DNA from: Candidatus Portnoybacteria bacterium RBG_13_40_8
GTDB taxonomy: Bacteria; Patescibacteriota; Minisyncoccia; RBG-13-40-8-A
DNA length: 45,253 nt
Reading direction: 5' to 3'
Assembly (NCBI GenBank): GCA_001819435.1
Contig: MHMT01000012.1
Span: 1 to 45,253 of the forward strand
Shown: in pieces, positions 31,605 to 40,682 of the stretch
Position numbering within the stretch: position 1 is the first letter of the stretch
How the letters are laid out: the number at the start of each line of letters is the position of its first letter
Notes under the pieces: generated by a model
The model's database searches: none
What the model was told of the DNA's origin: nothing
Seen by the model: the letters and a program-made list of their open reading frames with translations, nothing else
Program-made: the position numbers and the translations under genes

Positions 31605-31952
31605 ATGTTTGATTTCGAAAATCTTGACGTTTATCAAAAATCAAAAGAACTGAACAAAGAAATTCTTAAATTCCTTAAAGAAAATAAATATATCGATTCC
31701 TATTTGAAAGACCAGCTTCGTCGGGCATCAATAAGTATAGTTATTAATATTGCCGAAGGAAGTGGTAAATATTCTAAAGCGGACAAAAAGAATTTTTATA
31801 CAACTGCGCGAGGGTCAGTATACGAATGTGTTTCATTATTTGAGATAATTTTAGAAGAGAATCAAATTACCAAAGAAAATTTTGATAGTTTTTACCAAAA
31901 ATACGAAATTATTTCCAAAATGTTATTGGGATTGATAAATAGTCAAAGATAG
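31605..31952 (+). CDS. Four-helix bundle protein (S23 / 23S rRNA intervening-sequence protein family), second copy
   Basis: The protein has 115 residues, a complete family member. It opens with FENLDVYQKSKELNKEI, a hallmark (compare FexLxVWqkA), and contains RRASISIVINIAEGSGKYSKADKKNFYTTARGSVYEC. It is only distantly similar to the copy at 15828, so this is not a recent duplication. It sits between tmRNA and infC, with no rRNA nearby. Function unknown; the family forms pentamers in crystal structures. Confidence 0.9.
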   Translation: MFDFENLDVYQKSKELNKEILKFLKENKYIDSYLKDQLRRASISIVINIAEGSGKYSKADKKNFYTTARGSVYECVSLFEIILEENQITKENFDSFYQKYEIISKMLLGLINSQR

Positions 31953-31986
31953 TAAACACTTCTTCAAAAAAACGATTTCTAAATCA

Positions 31987-32547
31987 ATGTTTATAAGAAA
32001 ACCATTTTTCTTCAAAAAATTTCATAAAGGACCGAGAATCGTGGCCAATGAACAAATTAGAGCCCTCCAAGTTCAGGTGATTGATGAAACCGGAAAAAAT
32101 TTGGGGATTTTTGATACAAATAAAGCTATCGAGCTTGCCAAAGAAAGAGAGCTGGATTTGGTAGAGATTTCATCAAAGATTCAGCCGCCTATTTGCAAAA
32201 TAATCAATTACGGAAAATATCAATATATCCAAGAGAAAAAAATTAAAAAACAAAAAGCCCAGCAGAAAAAATTCGAAGTAAAGGAAATAAGAATAGGCTT
32301 CACGACCTCTCCACACGATTTAGAAATAAAAGCCAGGAAAGTGGAAGATTTCTTAAAAGATGGTCACAAGGTAAAAGTCGATATGAAGTTAAGAGGCAGA
32401 GAAAAAGCCCACGGAGATCTTGCCAGAGAGAAATTAAATACTTTTTTAACTATGATTACCATCGATTTTAAGATGGAGGAAGAGATAAAAAGAACCCCCA
32501 TGGGATTTACTTTACTAATATGCCCGGGAAAACCAAAAAATCAATAA
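31987..32547 (+). CDS. infC: Translation initiation factor IF-3
   Basis: The protein has 186 residues. The N-terminal domain has VANEQIRALQVQVIDETGKNLGI and LVEISSKIQPPICKIINYGKY; after a Lys-rich linker, the C-terminal domain has VKEIRIGFTTSPHDLEIK and VKVDMKLRGREKAHGDLA. IF-3 binds the 30S subunit and checks start-codon pairing. The start is an ordinary ATG, not the rare AUU used for autoregulation in E. coli. It heads the conserved infC-rpmI-rplT cluster; the 3' end overlaps rpmI by 28 bp. Confidence 0.96.
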   Translation: MFIRKPFFFKKFHKGPRIVANEQIRALQVQVIDETGKNLGIFDTNKAIELAKERELDLVEISSKIQPPICKIINYGKYQYIQEKKIKKQKAQQKKFEVKEIRIGFTTSPHDLEIKARKVEDFLKDGHKVKVDMKLRGREKAHGDLAREKLNTFLTMITIDFKMEEEIKRTPMGFTLLICPGKPKNQ

Positions 32548-32708
32548 GTAAAAGGTTTAGAATAACTAAGAACAAAAAACTGATGCGTCGACCGCAGCAC
32601 CAGGATCATTTGAGTGCCGGAGATTCAGGCAAAGAGAGAAGAAGGAAAAAAGGATTTAAAATGGTCAAAGACAACACGGCCAAACAGTTAATAAATACAC
32701 AATGCTAA
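32520..32708 (+). CDS. rpmI: 50S ribosomal protein bL35
   Basis: The 62-residue, strongly basic protein has the L35 pattern KTKKSISKRFRITKNKKLMR, then HQDHLSAGDSGKERRRKKG. The tail (FKMVKDNTAKQLINTQC) is less typical. The ATG lies inside the end of infC, so translation is probably coupled, and rplT follows after 1 bp. Order and spacing support the call despite weak similarity at the very N-terminus (MPGKTK where most have MPKMKT). Confidence 0.88.
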   Translation: MPGKTKKSISKRFRITKNKKLMRRPQHQDHLSAGDSGKERRRKKGFKMVKDNTAKQLINTQC

Positions 32709-32709
32709 T

Positions 32710-33057
32710 ATGACAAGAGTTAAAAGAGGAGTTCAAAAAAGAAAAAGACGAAAGAAGGTTATAAAACAAGCCAAGGGATTCAAATGGGGGAGAAAAGCTA
32801 AATACAGGTTAGCCAAGGATGCTTTGCGTCACGCTTGGACTTACGCTTATCGTGACAGAAGAGCAAAAAAGCGGGAATTTCGTCAGCTTTGGAATATAAA
32901 AATCAATGCTATCTGCAGGGAAAATGGAATTTCCTATAGTCGATTTATAAATGCCATAAAAAAGGAAGGAATTATTATTGATAGAAAAATTTTGGCAGAA
33001 CTTGCCGAATTCAACCCCGATATATTTAAAAAAATTATTGAGAATGTAAAAAAATAA
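32710..33057 (+). CDS. rplT: 50S ribosomal protein bL20
   Basis: The 115 residues are the usual length. The motifs are TRVKRGVQKRKRRKKVIKQA, KGFKWGRKAKYRLAKDALRH, WTYAYRDRRAKKREFRQLWN and ICRENGISYSRFINAIKKEG. bL20 is an early assembly protein of the 50S subunit that binds 23S rRNA, and in many bacteria it also represses its own operon. I cannot identify an operator here. It is the last gene before a strong terminator. Confidence 0.96.
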   Translation: MTRVKRGVQKRKRRKKVIKQAKGFKWGRKAKYRLAKDALRHAWTYAYRDRRAKKREFRQLWNIKINAICRENGISYSRFINAIKKEGIIIDRKILAELAEFNPDIFKKIIENVKK

Positions 33058-33075
33058 TAGCGAGACGACAGTGTT

Positions 33076-33098
33076 AAAGGGGCTGAAAAGCCCCTTTT
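33076..33098 (+). terminator. Rho-independent terminator after infC-rpmI-rplT
   Basis: AAAGGGGCT-GAAA-AGCCCCTTT forms a 9-bp stem with a stable GAAA loop, followed directly by T and AA. It begins 18 bp after the rplT stop codon and separates the ribosomal cluster from argS. Confidence 0.88.
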
Positions 33099-33130
33099 AA
33101 TAATCTAAAAATTGAGTTAAAATTAAATCA

Positions 33131-34837
33131 ATGACAGTTAAAGACGAGATAAAAAGCTTAATCTCTAAAACAACAAGAGAGAAAGTTGAATTTATAGTTG
33201 AGACACCCGAAATTAGAAATTATGGCGATTATGCCACTAATATTGCTTTGGTTTTGGCCAAAAAACTCAAAAAAGACCCGATTCAGATTGCCGAAGAGAT
33301 TAAATTTAAGCTCATTTCGTTTTTGAAAAAGGGAGATATAATCGAAAAAATAGAAATAGTTAAACCTGGATTTATAAACTTATTTTTGAAACCGGATTTT
33401 TTACAGAAAGAGTTGAAAAGTATTTTAAAGCAAGACAATAAATTTGGCAGCCAGGATATCGGGGGAAATAAAAATGTGATAATCGATTATTCTTCGCCTA
33501 ATGTGGCCAAACCGATGCATGTTGGCCATTTACGCTCAACTATTATTGGTCAGGCAATTTATAATTTGTATAAATTTTTAGGTTATAAAACCATTGGCGA
33601 CAATCATCTTGGCGACTGGGGCACTCAGTTCGGAATCATGATTGCCGGATGCAAGAAATATAAACCGAATATTTCGAATCTTGAAAAGATTACCACAGAT
33701 GAGATGTTGAATATTTATGTTAAATTTAATCGAGAGATTGGAGAAAATCCCGATTTACAGGAAGTAGCCAAGCAGGAATTTAAAAAACTGGAAGACGGAG
33801 ACAGGGAGAATCGAGAAATTTGGAGAATTCTAAGAAGAAAGTCGTTGGAAGATTTTAATAAAATCTACGAAATCCTAAAAATTAAATTTGATTTTATTCT
33901 CGGGGAAAGTTTTTATGAGGAACATCTGAAAGAAGAAGTTCAACATGCTCTGAAAAAGAAAGTAGCCGTTACAAATTCCGACGGTTCGATAATCATTCCC
34001 CTGGATGAATTTAACCTGATTCCATTTTTAATTCAGAAATCCGACGGAGCAACGCTTTATGGGACAAGAGACTTAGCCACCATAAGAGAGAGAGTTAAAA
34101 AATTCAAACCAGAAAAAATAGTTTATGTAATCGGCAATGAACAAGCCTTTTATTTGCAGCAGTTTTTTCGCGCAGCTGAACTTTTGGGGTATATTTCTTA
34201 CAATAAATTATTTCATATAAAATTTGGTTTAGTTTTGGACGAAAACCACAAGAAATTAGCCACTCGCGAAGGACGGGTAGTTAGCGCTGAAGAATTGATA
34301 AATAAGGTTATCGAATTGGCAGAAAAAATAATCAAAGAAAAAAACCCCAAATTACCGGACAAAGAAAGAGAGAGAGCAGCCAAAATCATCGGTATTGGCG
34401 CATTAAAATATAATGATTTATCACAAAATCGCCAAACAGATATTGTTTTTGATTGGGCCAAAATGCTGAGTTTTGAAGGTAATTCCGGGCCCTATCTGCA
34501 ATACACCTATGTTCGATTGGCGAGCATTATAAGAAAAACAAAATTAACTGATTTTAATCCCAAATTTCTGAAAGAAGAAAAAGAAATAGGAATTTTAAAA
34601 GAACTGATAAGATTCCCCGAAATTGTCCGAGAGACAGCCGAGAATTTTCAGATAAATAATTTAGCCAATTATTTATTTAAACTTGCAAATTCCATGAACA
34701 GTTTTTATGAGTCATTACCGGTTTTAAAAGCCGAGGAAAATATTAAATCAGCTCGATTAGCCCTAATTAAGGCAGCTTCAATTGTTTTGAGAAACGGCCT
34801 GAATTTATTGGGGATTGAAACATTAGACAAAATGTAA
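33131..34837 (+). CDS. argS: Arginyl-tRNA synthetase
   Basis: The protein has 568 residues. The class I signature is SSPNVAKPMHVGHLRST (HIGH form HVGH, about residues 118-134), followed by GDNHLGDWGTQFG. The second motif is KKLATREGRVVS; ArgRS commonly lacks a canonical KMSKS. The C-terminal anticodon-binding domain includes NSGPYLQYTYVRLASIIRK and ends NGLNLLGIETL. The enzyme charges tRNA-Arg. TAAAAT at 33118 lies 7 nt before the ATG, another possible leaderless start. The phosphatase gene follows after 1 bp. Confidence 0.96.
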   Translation: MTVKDEIKSLISKTTREKVEFIVETPEIRNYGDYATNIALVLAKKLKKDPIQIAEEIKFKLISFLKKGDIIEKIEIVKPGFINLFLKPDFLQKELKSILKQDNKFGSQDIGGNKNVIIDYSSPNVAKPMHVGHLRSTIIGQAIYNLYKFLGYKTIGDNHLGDWGTQFGIMIAGCKKYKPNISNLEKITTDEMLNIYVKFNREIGENPDLQEVAKQEFKKLEDGDRENREIWRILRRKSLEDFNKIYEILKIKFDFILGESFYEEHLKEEVQHALKKKVAVTNSDGSIIIPLDEFNLIPFLIQKSDGATLYGTRDLATIRERVKKFKPEKIVYVIGNEQAFYLQQFFRAAELLGYISYNKLFHIKFGLVLDENHKKLATREGRVVSAEELINKVIELAEKIIKEKNPKLPDKERERAAKIIGIGALKYNDLSQNRQTDIVFDWAKMLSFEGNSGPYLQYTYVRLASIIRKTKLTDFNPKFLKEEKEIGILKELIRFPEIVRETAENFQINNLANYLFKLANSMNSFYESLPVLKAEENIKSARLALIKAASIVLRNGLNLLGIETLDKM

Positions 34838-34838
34838 A

Positions 34839-35405
34839 ATGAACTTGAGAAATACTTATTTCATAATGCGTCACGGTGGGTCAAAATGTAATGTAGAAGA
34901 ATTTATGTGTTCTTGGCCGGAAAAGCAGGAGTCACCTCTTACTAAAGATGGTAGGGCGCAAATTAAAATGATAATTCCTAAGGCAAAAAAAGCAAGGATA
35001 GATTTGATATTCTCTTCTGATCTTTTAAGAGCAAGACAGACGGCTCAAATTGTAGCTGAGGCGCTTGGGCTGAAAGTAAAATTTGACAAAAGATTAAGAG
35101 AATATAATTTTGGAATATACAACGGTAGACCGGCAGAAGAATGGGTTAGGTTTTTAAATGGTCAAAGGGATATGTTTAAAAAAAGACCGCCGAAAGGAGA
35201 AACAAGAAGAGAAATAAGAAAAAGAATGCTTGATTTTATAAAAGATATTGATAAAAAATATAAAAATAAAAGAATTCTTATTGTCAGTCATCGCGAACCA
35301 TTATTGGAATTACAAGCGGGCCTGATGGGTTTAAGTGATGAGGAAATATATAATAACAGCGTAAAATTAAGACTTGATACAGGAGAATTTAGAAAATTAT
35401 GCTAA
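34839..35405 (+). CDS. Histidine phosphatase (phosphoglycerate mutase-like) family protein
   Basis: The 188 residues show the branch-1 histidine phosphatase pattern: the RHG motif in YFIMRHGGSKCN, SPLTKDGRAQ, IFSSDLLRARQTAQIVAEAL, REYNFGIYNG with the catalytic Glu region, and LIVSHREPLLEL with the second His. The usual RHGxT/S is RHGGS. The substrate cannot be told from sequence. It lies between argS and ileS and overlaps ileS by 7 bp. A tie to aminoacyl-tRNA metabolism is possible from context only. Confidence 0.88.
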   Translation: MNLRNTYFIMRHGGSKCNVEEFMCSWPEKQESPLTKDGRAQIKMIIPKAKKARIDLIFSSDLLRARQTAQIVAEALGLKVKFDKRLREYNFGIYNGRPAEEWVRFLNGQRDMFKKRPPKGETRREIRKRMLDFIKDIDKKYKNKRILIVSHREPLLELQAGLMGLSDEEIYNNSVKLRLDTGEFRKLC

Positions 35406-38287
35406 ACATTTCTGAAGTAGAGAAAAAAATATTGGAATTTTGGCAAAAGAACAAAGTATTCAAAAAATCCTTAGAAAAAAAATCACCCAAGGGTGATTTT
35501 GTATTTTATGAAGGGCCACCAACTGCGAATGGTAAGCCAGGTATTCATCATGTCTTGGCTCGGATCTTTAAAGATTTAATTCCTCGATACAAAACAATGC
35601 AAGGTTTTTATGTTGAACGAAAGGCAGGCTGGGATACTCACGGATTGCCCGTGGAGCTAGAAGTCGAAAAAGAACTGGGCCTTAAAAGCAAAAAAGAAAT
35701 TGAAGATTACGGCATTGATAAATTTAATAAAAAATGCAAAGAAAGTGTTTGGAAATATAAAGAAGAATGGGAAAAAATGACTGAAAGAATTGGTTTTTGG
35801 ATTGATATGGAACACCCTTATATTACATATGAAAATAGTTATATAGAGTCTTTGTGGTGGATTATAAAACAAGCGCATGAAAGAGGATTATTGTATAAGG
35901 GACACAAGGTGGTTCCGCAGTGTCCTCGTTGCGGGACGGGATTATCTTCGCATGAAGTTGCTCAAGGATATAAAAATATCGAGGAAGATTCGGTTTATGT
36001 GAAGCTTAAATTGAAAACGAAGCAAAAGATAAAGAATTTAGATATTGATGATAATACATATATTTTAGCTTGGACCACGACCCCTTGGACTCTACCTGGA
36101 AATATAGCATTAGCCGTTGGTGAAAATATTGATTATGTGGTTTTATCATATACGGAGTCCGTTAAAGATCGAACTTATGATATCGATGAAGGGGTTACTC
36201 GGGAAGTAAAATACATTATTTCAGAGGATTATTTACGCAATAATGAAGACTTACTTAAGACCGTTGTTGATAATGAAGAATTGCAAAAAATTAAAACAAT
36301 GTATTCCTTGAGATCCAACATATCCTCAGATAAGCTATATAGAATTAAAGGTAAAGATTTAATCGGCTTAAAGTATGAACCACTTTTCAAAGATATTATT
36401 AAAAAAAGCGACTTAAACTTTGACAACGCTTTTAAGATTTATGCTGCAGACTTTATTTCAACCGAAGACGGGACTGGAGTTGTGCATACTGCCGTAATGT
36501 ACGGCGTAGAAGATTATGATCTGGGAGAAAAAATAGGACTACCAAAGGTTCATACCGTAGATTTATATGGCAATTTTAATGATTTGGTTCCGCAGTGGAA
36601 AGGTAGATTTGTAAAAGATGTTGAAAAAGAAATTATTGATTATTTAAATGCAGAGGGTTATTTATATAAAACAGAAAAATATGCGCATGATTACCCTTTT
36701 TGCTGGCGTTGTGATTCGCCATTATTATATTACGCCAAGGATTCATGGTATTTCAAAGTTAGCGAACTAAAAAATGATTTAATAAAAAATAATTCAAAAA
36801 TTAATTGGATTCCCGAACATATAAAAGAAGGAAGATTTGGAGAATGGTTAAGAGAAATTAAAGATTGGGCAATTTCTCGAGAACGTTATTGGGGGACGCC
36901 AATTCCTGTTTGGGTATGCAATAAATGTAAAGGAATGAAAGTTATTGGTTCACGACAAGAATTGGGTGTTGATGAAAAATTTGATTTGCATCGTCCTTAT
37001 ATTGATGAAATTAAATTGAAATGCAAATGTGGCGGAGAAATGAAAAGAATTCCCGAGGTAATGGATTGTTGGTTTGATTCGGGGGCAATGCCATTTGCCC
37101 AATTTCATTACCCGTTTGAAAATAAAGAGTTAATTGATAAAGACAAACAATATCCGGCTGATTTTATTTCCGAAGCCATTGACCAAACACGAGGATGGTT
37201 TTATACATTATTGGCCGTTTCTACTTTATTAGACAAAGGAACATCTTATAAAAACGTGATTTGTCTTGGCCATATTTTAGATAAAAATGGTCAAAAAATG
37301 TCCAAACATATTGGAAATATTATTGACCCATGGGAAATGATCGAAAAATACGGCGCAGATGTTGTACGATGGCATCTATATACCATGAATCAGCCAGGAG
37401 AGACAAAAAGATTTGACGAGCAGGCATTAAAAGAATCGGGGAAGATGTTTATTACCCTATTGAATGTATTAACTTTTTACAAAATGTTCGCCAAAGAAAA
37501 GGTTGAAGACTTAAAAGAAAAAGACCTAGTTAATGTTTTAGATAAGTGGGTGAATTCGAAATTAAACTTATTAATTAAAAACACTACCGAAAAATTGGAT
37601 AAATATGATATTACTGGTGCCGCAAGAGAATTAGAAGAATTTATTAATGATCTATCTGTGTGGTATGTGAGGAGGTCTAGAGAACGATTTAAAACTGGCG
37701 ATGAAAAAGCTGTTAAAAGTTTAAGGCGAGTGATTTTTAATTTAATTAGACTACTTGCTCCTTTTATTCCATTTATTACAGAACACATTTATCAAGAACT
37801 TGGTGGTCGTTTAGAATCCATCCATCTGGAAGACTGGCCAGATGCAAAGGGTAAGTTTGTTGATAAAAAATTGGAAGAAAAAATGAAGCAAGTAAGAAAT
37901 ATTTGCAGTTTAGCTTTGCAGAAAAGAATGGAAGCCGGGATTCCGATAAGGCAACCGATATCGAGAACAGCCATGAGTTATGATTTAGAAGATGAATTTG
38001 AACAACTATACAAAGATGAATTAAATGTTAAAGAAGTAGTTAAAGGAGAAGGTTTAAGTCATGATACGATTATCACCGACGAGTTGAGAGAAGAAGGGAT
38101 TGTTAGGAACTTTGTAAGAAATATTCAGGCGAATAGAAAAAAAATGGGATTAACACCAAAAGATAAAATTCGGGTTTATTATTCCGAAAACAAAGAAGTT
38201 ATTGAAAAACATTCAGACCAAATCAAAAAACAAGTCATTGCCGAAGATATTTTGTTTGGCAATGAATTTAAGATTGAAAAAATTTAA
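35399..38287 (+). CDS. ileS: Isoleucyl-tRNA synthetase
   Basis: The protein has 962 residues. The class I signature is GPPTANGKPGIHHVLARIFKD (GIHH), the editing domain has WTTTPWTLPGNIALAVG and GTGVVHTAVMYGVEDYD, followed by DCWFDSGAMPFAQFHYPF and the KMSKHIGN loop. CWRC and CKCGGEM Cys pairs suggest bound zinc. The anticodon domain has WYVRRSRERFKTG. It charges tRNA-Ile and edits Val. Just before the signature, KKSPKGDFVFYEG is encoded by a perfect hairpin (AAAATCACCC-AA-GGGTGATTTT). The start ATG overlaps the phosphatase stop. Confidence 0.96.
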   Translation: MLNISEVEKKILEFWQKNKVFKKSLEKKSPKGDFVFYEGPPTANGKPGIHHVLARIFKDLIPRYKTMQGFYVERKAGWDTHGLPVELEVEKELGLKSKKEIEDYGIDKFNKKCKESVWKYKEEWEKMTERIGFWIDMEHPYITYENSYIESLWWIIKQAHERGLLYKGHKVVPQCPRCGTGLSSHEVAQGYKNIEEDSVYVKLKLKTKQKIKNLDIDDNTYILAWTTTPWTLPGNIALAVGENIDYVVLSYTESVKDRTYDIDEGVTREVKYIISEDYLRNNEDLLKTVVDNEELQKIKTMYSLRSNISSDKLYRIKGKDLIGLKYEPLFKDIIKKSDLNFDNAFKIYAADFISTEDGTGVVHTAVMYGVEDYDLGEKIGLPKVHTVDLYGNFNDLVPQWKGRFVKDVEKEIIDYLNAEGYLYKTEKYAHDYPFCWRCDSPLLYYAKDSWYFKVSELKNDLIKNNSKINWIPEHIKEGRFGEWLREIKDWAISRERYWGTPIPVWVCNKCKGMKVIGSRQELGVDEKFDLHRPYIDEIKLKCKCGGEMKRIPEVMDCWFDSGAMPFAQFHYPFENKELIDKDKQYPADFISEAIDQTRGWFYTLLAVSTLLDKGTSYKNVICLGHILDKNGQKMSKHIGNIIDPWEMIEKYGADVVRWHLYTMNQPGETKRFDEQALKESGKMFITLLNVLTFYKMFAKEKVEDLKEKDLVNVLDKWVNSKLNLLIKNTTEKLDKYDITGAARELEEFINDLSVWYVRRSRERFKTGDEKAVKSLRRVIFNLIRLLAPFIPFITEHIYQELGGRLESIHLEDWPDAKGKFVDKKLEEKMKQVRNICSLALQKRMEAGIPIRQPISRTAMSYDLEDEFEQLYKDELNVKEVVKGEGLSHDTIITDELREEGIVRNFVRNIQANRKKMGLTPKDKIRVYYSENKEVIEKHSDQIKKQVIAEDILFGNEFKIEKI
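35479..35500 (+). repeat. Perfect 10-bp hairpin within the ileS coding region
   Basis: AAAATCACCC-AA-GGGTGATTTT encodes part of KKSPKGDF, in the variable linker just before the GPPTANG motif. The position tolerates length changes in the family, so it could be an inserted palindrome. Confidence 0.65.
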
Positions 38288-38290
38288 AAT

Positions 38291-38323
38291 TGTCAGTCCA
38301 AGACTGATCCGCCTCGGGCGGAA
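38291..38323. repeat. Two adjacent small hairpins between ileS and recO
   Basis: CAGTC-CAA-GACTG and CCGCC-TCG-GGCGG stand side by side in the 42-bp gap, followed by AAAAAATC and the recO ATG. They are GC-rich compared with the surroundings. They could attenuate transcription or be a palindromic insertion. Confidence 0.6.
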
Positions 38324-38329
38324 AAAATC

Positions 38330-38803
38330 ATGATTAAAACCGAAGCGATTATTTTAAAATCAGCCGACTCCAACGAGGTGGACCGGCTTTTGACCATTTA
38401 TAGCGAAAAAATGGGGAAAATTAATATTTTTGCCAAAGGGGTAAAGAAACCAGAAAGCAAGTTACGTTACTCAATTGAACCGATTTCTTGGGTGCAGATG
38501 ATTTTGGTTGAGGGCAAGAATAGTCTAATTTTAAAAGACACAGTTATAAAGGATCAACTTTTAAACATTAAAAAAGATTTGGGGAAAATAAAAATTGCTA
38601 AAAAAATAACAGATTTGATTGATGAAGCAATCGCTGGGCAGGAAAAAGATGATGATGTTTGGCGCTTGATTTTAATGACACTTAAGGCTCTTAATGAAGA
38701 TAAAATTTCTTTTAAATCAGCAGTAGTTGATTTTCAGAATAATTTAATAAAAATCCTTGGCTATGACCCTGAAGCAGTAAGGGAATTAAAAGATATCTAT
38801 TAA
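38330..38803 (+). CDS. recO: DNA repair protein RecO (short form)
   Basis: The protein has 157 residues. The N-terminal OB fold is typical: KTEAIILKSADSNEVDRLLTIYSEKMGKINIFAKGVKKPESKL, then EPISWVQMILVEGKN. The helical domain follows, ending LIKILGYDPEAVR. Typical RecO is about 240 residues; the C-terminal zinc-binding part is absent, as in many CPR copies, and the stop is clean. RecO helps load RecA on SSB-coated DNA. It follows ileS after 42 bp containing two hairpins. Confidence 0.85.
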   Translation: MIKTEAIILKSADSNEVDRLLTIYSEKMGKINIFAKGVKKPESKLRYSIEPISWVQMILVEGKNSLILKDTVIKDQLLNIKKDLGKIKIAKKITDLIDEAIAGQEKDDDVWRLILMTLKALNEDKISFKSAVVDFQNNLIKILGYDPEAVRELKDIY

Positions 38804-38805
38804 AA

Positions 38806-38814
38806 TGATATAAT
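38806..38814 (+). promoter_or_regulatory. Extended -10 promoter (TGATATAAT), leaderless start of the anchored Ig-like protein gene
   Basis: TGATATAAT ends 7 nt before the ATG at 38822, the same sequence as before the MFS gene at 26937. No -35 or ribosome-binding site is seen. Confidence 0.65.
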
Positions 38815-38821
38815 ATAAATT

Positions 38822-40663
38822 ATGGAAGGAGATTTTCAGATTAAACAAATAGAACCGCAACAAATTCCCGAGCAAGAGCCTGAACTTAAGAAAAAAAGAG
38901 GAGGGTTAGTTTCTTTATTTCATCGTAAAAATCTTCCCAGGACAGTATTTTCTATAATTTTTATTCTCCTTTTAATAGCTATAGGGGCAATTATTTGGGG
39001 TCAAATCAAGTTTAGTAAAAATAATATTCAAATTAATGTTAAAACTCCTCAAGACATCGCTTCAGGGAAAGAGTTTACCTTAACGGTTGAATATATAAAC
39101 GATAATCGAGTCAATTTGAATGATGCTTTTTTAATTATCGATTATCCGTCGGGAGTTTTTTCTATCGAGGGAGAGGAATTACCCCGAGAGCAAAGGAATT
39201 TGCAGATAATTCGTAAAAAATCAAGTGGCCGAGAAGATTTTAAAGTAAGATTCGTGGGAGATAAAGGCGAATTTAAAAACGTAAATGTCAGATTGGAATA
39301 CAGGCCACAAAATATTAGTTCTCGTTTTGAGAATTCTGTATCTGCTCGAATAGAAATCAACTCGGTTTTAATTGCTATAAAAATTGACGGTCCCGATAAC
39401 GTGATGTCGGGACAAGAAGCCGGATATTTAATTGAATATGAGAATAAGACAAACCGGGAAATTTCTGATTTAAGAATAGAGATAGACTATAATGAAGATT
39501 TTAAGATTAAAGAAACTAATCCAGAACCGGTAAAGGGAAGTAAAAATATTTGGCAAGTCAGTACTTTGAAAGCCGGAGAGAAGAGGGCAATTAATTTGAC
39601 TGGAATCTTAGAGGGCAACGAAGGTGAGGACAAGATTGTAAGAGCAACCATAGGCTGGGTTGAGAACGAACAGTTTCTTCTATATAGTCGTTCGGAGTAC
39701 AATACAAAGATTGCGGCATCACCTCTGCTGCTTTTTGCAGAATTGGAGGGCATTGACGAAGAAGGATGCAATATTAATTCTGGTGATCATTTGACTTATA
39801 AAATTAGCTTTAAAAATAATACCGATGTAGCCTTTAAAGAATTAATTTTAAAAACATTTCTAGAAGATAGTGTTTTTGATTTCAGAAAAGTTAATTTAGG
39901 GGGAGTAGGATTTTTTGACAGTCGGCAAAGTACCATTACTTGGGCCGGTGGCGAGGTTCCTATGTTGGATTTATTGGAACCGGGAAATTCAGGTGAAGTA
40001 AAATTCACGGTAGACCTAAAAAAGCCGATTCCAATGAGTGGTTACAATGCCAAGAATTTCCAAGCTAAAATAATAAGCGAGATAGGAACATTAACTGTTC
40101 CGGCTAAATTTGCTATTTCGGAATTAAAAATCGCCAAAGAGTTAAGCTGCAAAATCAATACTGACCTTAATGTAAAATCCAAAGCTTTTTATTATGACCC
40201 GTTACCGAGTATTCTGAACAAAGGACCACTGCCGCCAAAAGTTGATGAAGAGACCACCTACGCTATTCATTGGGAAATTACCAACAGTACCAATGATGTT
40301 GAAAGCGTAAGGGTATCCTCGGTATTGCCCCAGGGTATAACCTGGCTTAATTATTACATTAACAAAGTTTCCAATAGTCAAATTTATTATAATGAAAGAA
40401 CCAAAGAAGTAACTCTGGAGATTCCAAAAATTCCGGCAGGCGTTGGTTATACCTTGCCCGTTTACGAGTTTATTTTCCAGATAAGCCTTACTCCATCAAT
40501 AAATCAGATTGGACAAGCACCGCTTTTAATTAATGATACTATTATTGAAGGAAGAGATACCTTTACTAATATTAATTTGAGAGAGGAAAGCTCAGATATT
40601 AGTACCACCATTCCAGACGATCCAAAAGCAGCCTATATTTATGGTCGGGTAGTCGCTAAATAA
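38822..40663 (+). CDS. Membrane-anchored protein with Ig-like / DUF11-type repeats
   Basis: The protein has 613 residues. A cytoplasmic N-terminus rich in Gln/Glu/Lys precedes one membrane segment at about residues 42-61 (VFSIIFILLLIAIGAIIWG). The outer part is a chain of beta-sandwich domains with repeated VEYINDNRVNLNDAFLIIDYP, IEYENKTNREISDLRIEIDY and YKISFKNNTDVAFKELIL segments, typical of DUF11/CARDB-like folds. It is a type II single-pass protein without enzymatic motifs. It heads the glyS-M16-AI-2E group. A structural role in the envelope is my inference. Confidence 0.75.
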   Translation: MEGDFQIKQIEPQQIPEQEPELKKKRGGLVSLFHRKNLPRTVFSIIFILLLIAIGAIIWGQIKFSKNNIQINVKTPQDIASGKEFTLTVEYINDNRVNLNDAFLIIDYPSGVFSIEGEELPREQRNLQIIRKKSSGREDFKVRFVGDKGEFKNVNVRLEYRPQNISSRFENSVSARIEINSVLIAIKIDGPDNVMSGQEAGYLIEYENKTNREISDLRIEIDYNEDFKIKETNPEPVKGSKNIWQVSTLKAGEKRAINLTGILEGNEGEDKIVRATIGWVENEQFLLYSRSEYNTKIAASPLLLFAELEGIDEEGCNINSGDHLTYKISFKNNTDVAFKELILKTFLEDSVFDFRKVNLGGVGFFDSRQSTITWAGGEVPMLDLLEPGNSGEVKFTVDLKKPIPMSGYNAKNFQAKIISEIGTLTVPAKFAISELKIAKELSCKINTDLNVKSKAFYYDPLPSILNKGPLPPKVDEETTYAIHWEITNSTNDVESVRVSSVLPQGITWLNYYINKVSNSQIYYNERTKEVTLEIPKIPAGVGYTLPVYEFIFQISLTPSINQIGQAPLLINDTIIEGRDTFTNINLREESSDISTTIPDDPKAAYIYGRVVAK

Positions 40664-40682
40664 AAATTTTATTAAGAATACC

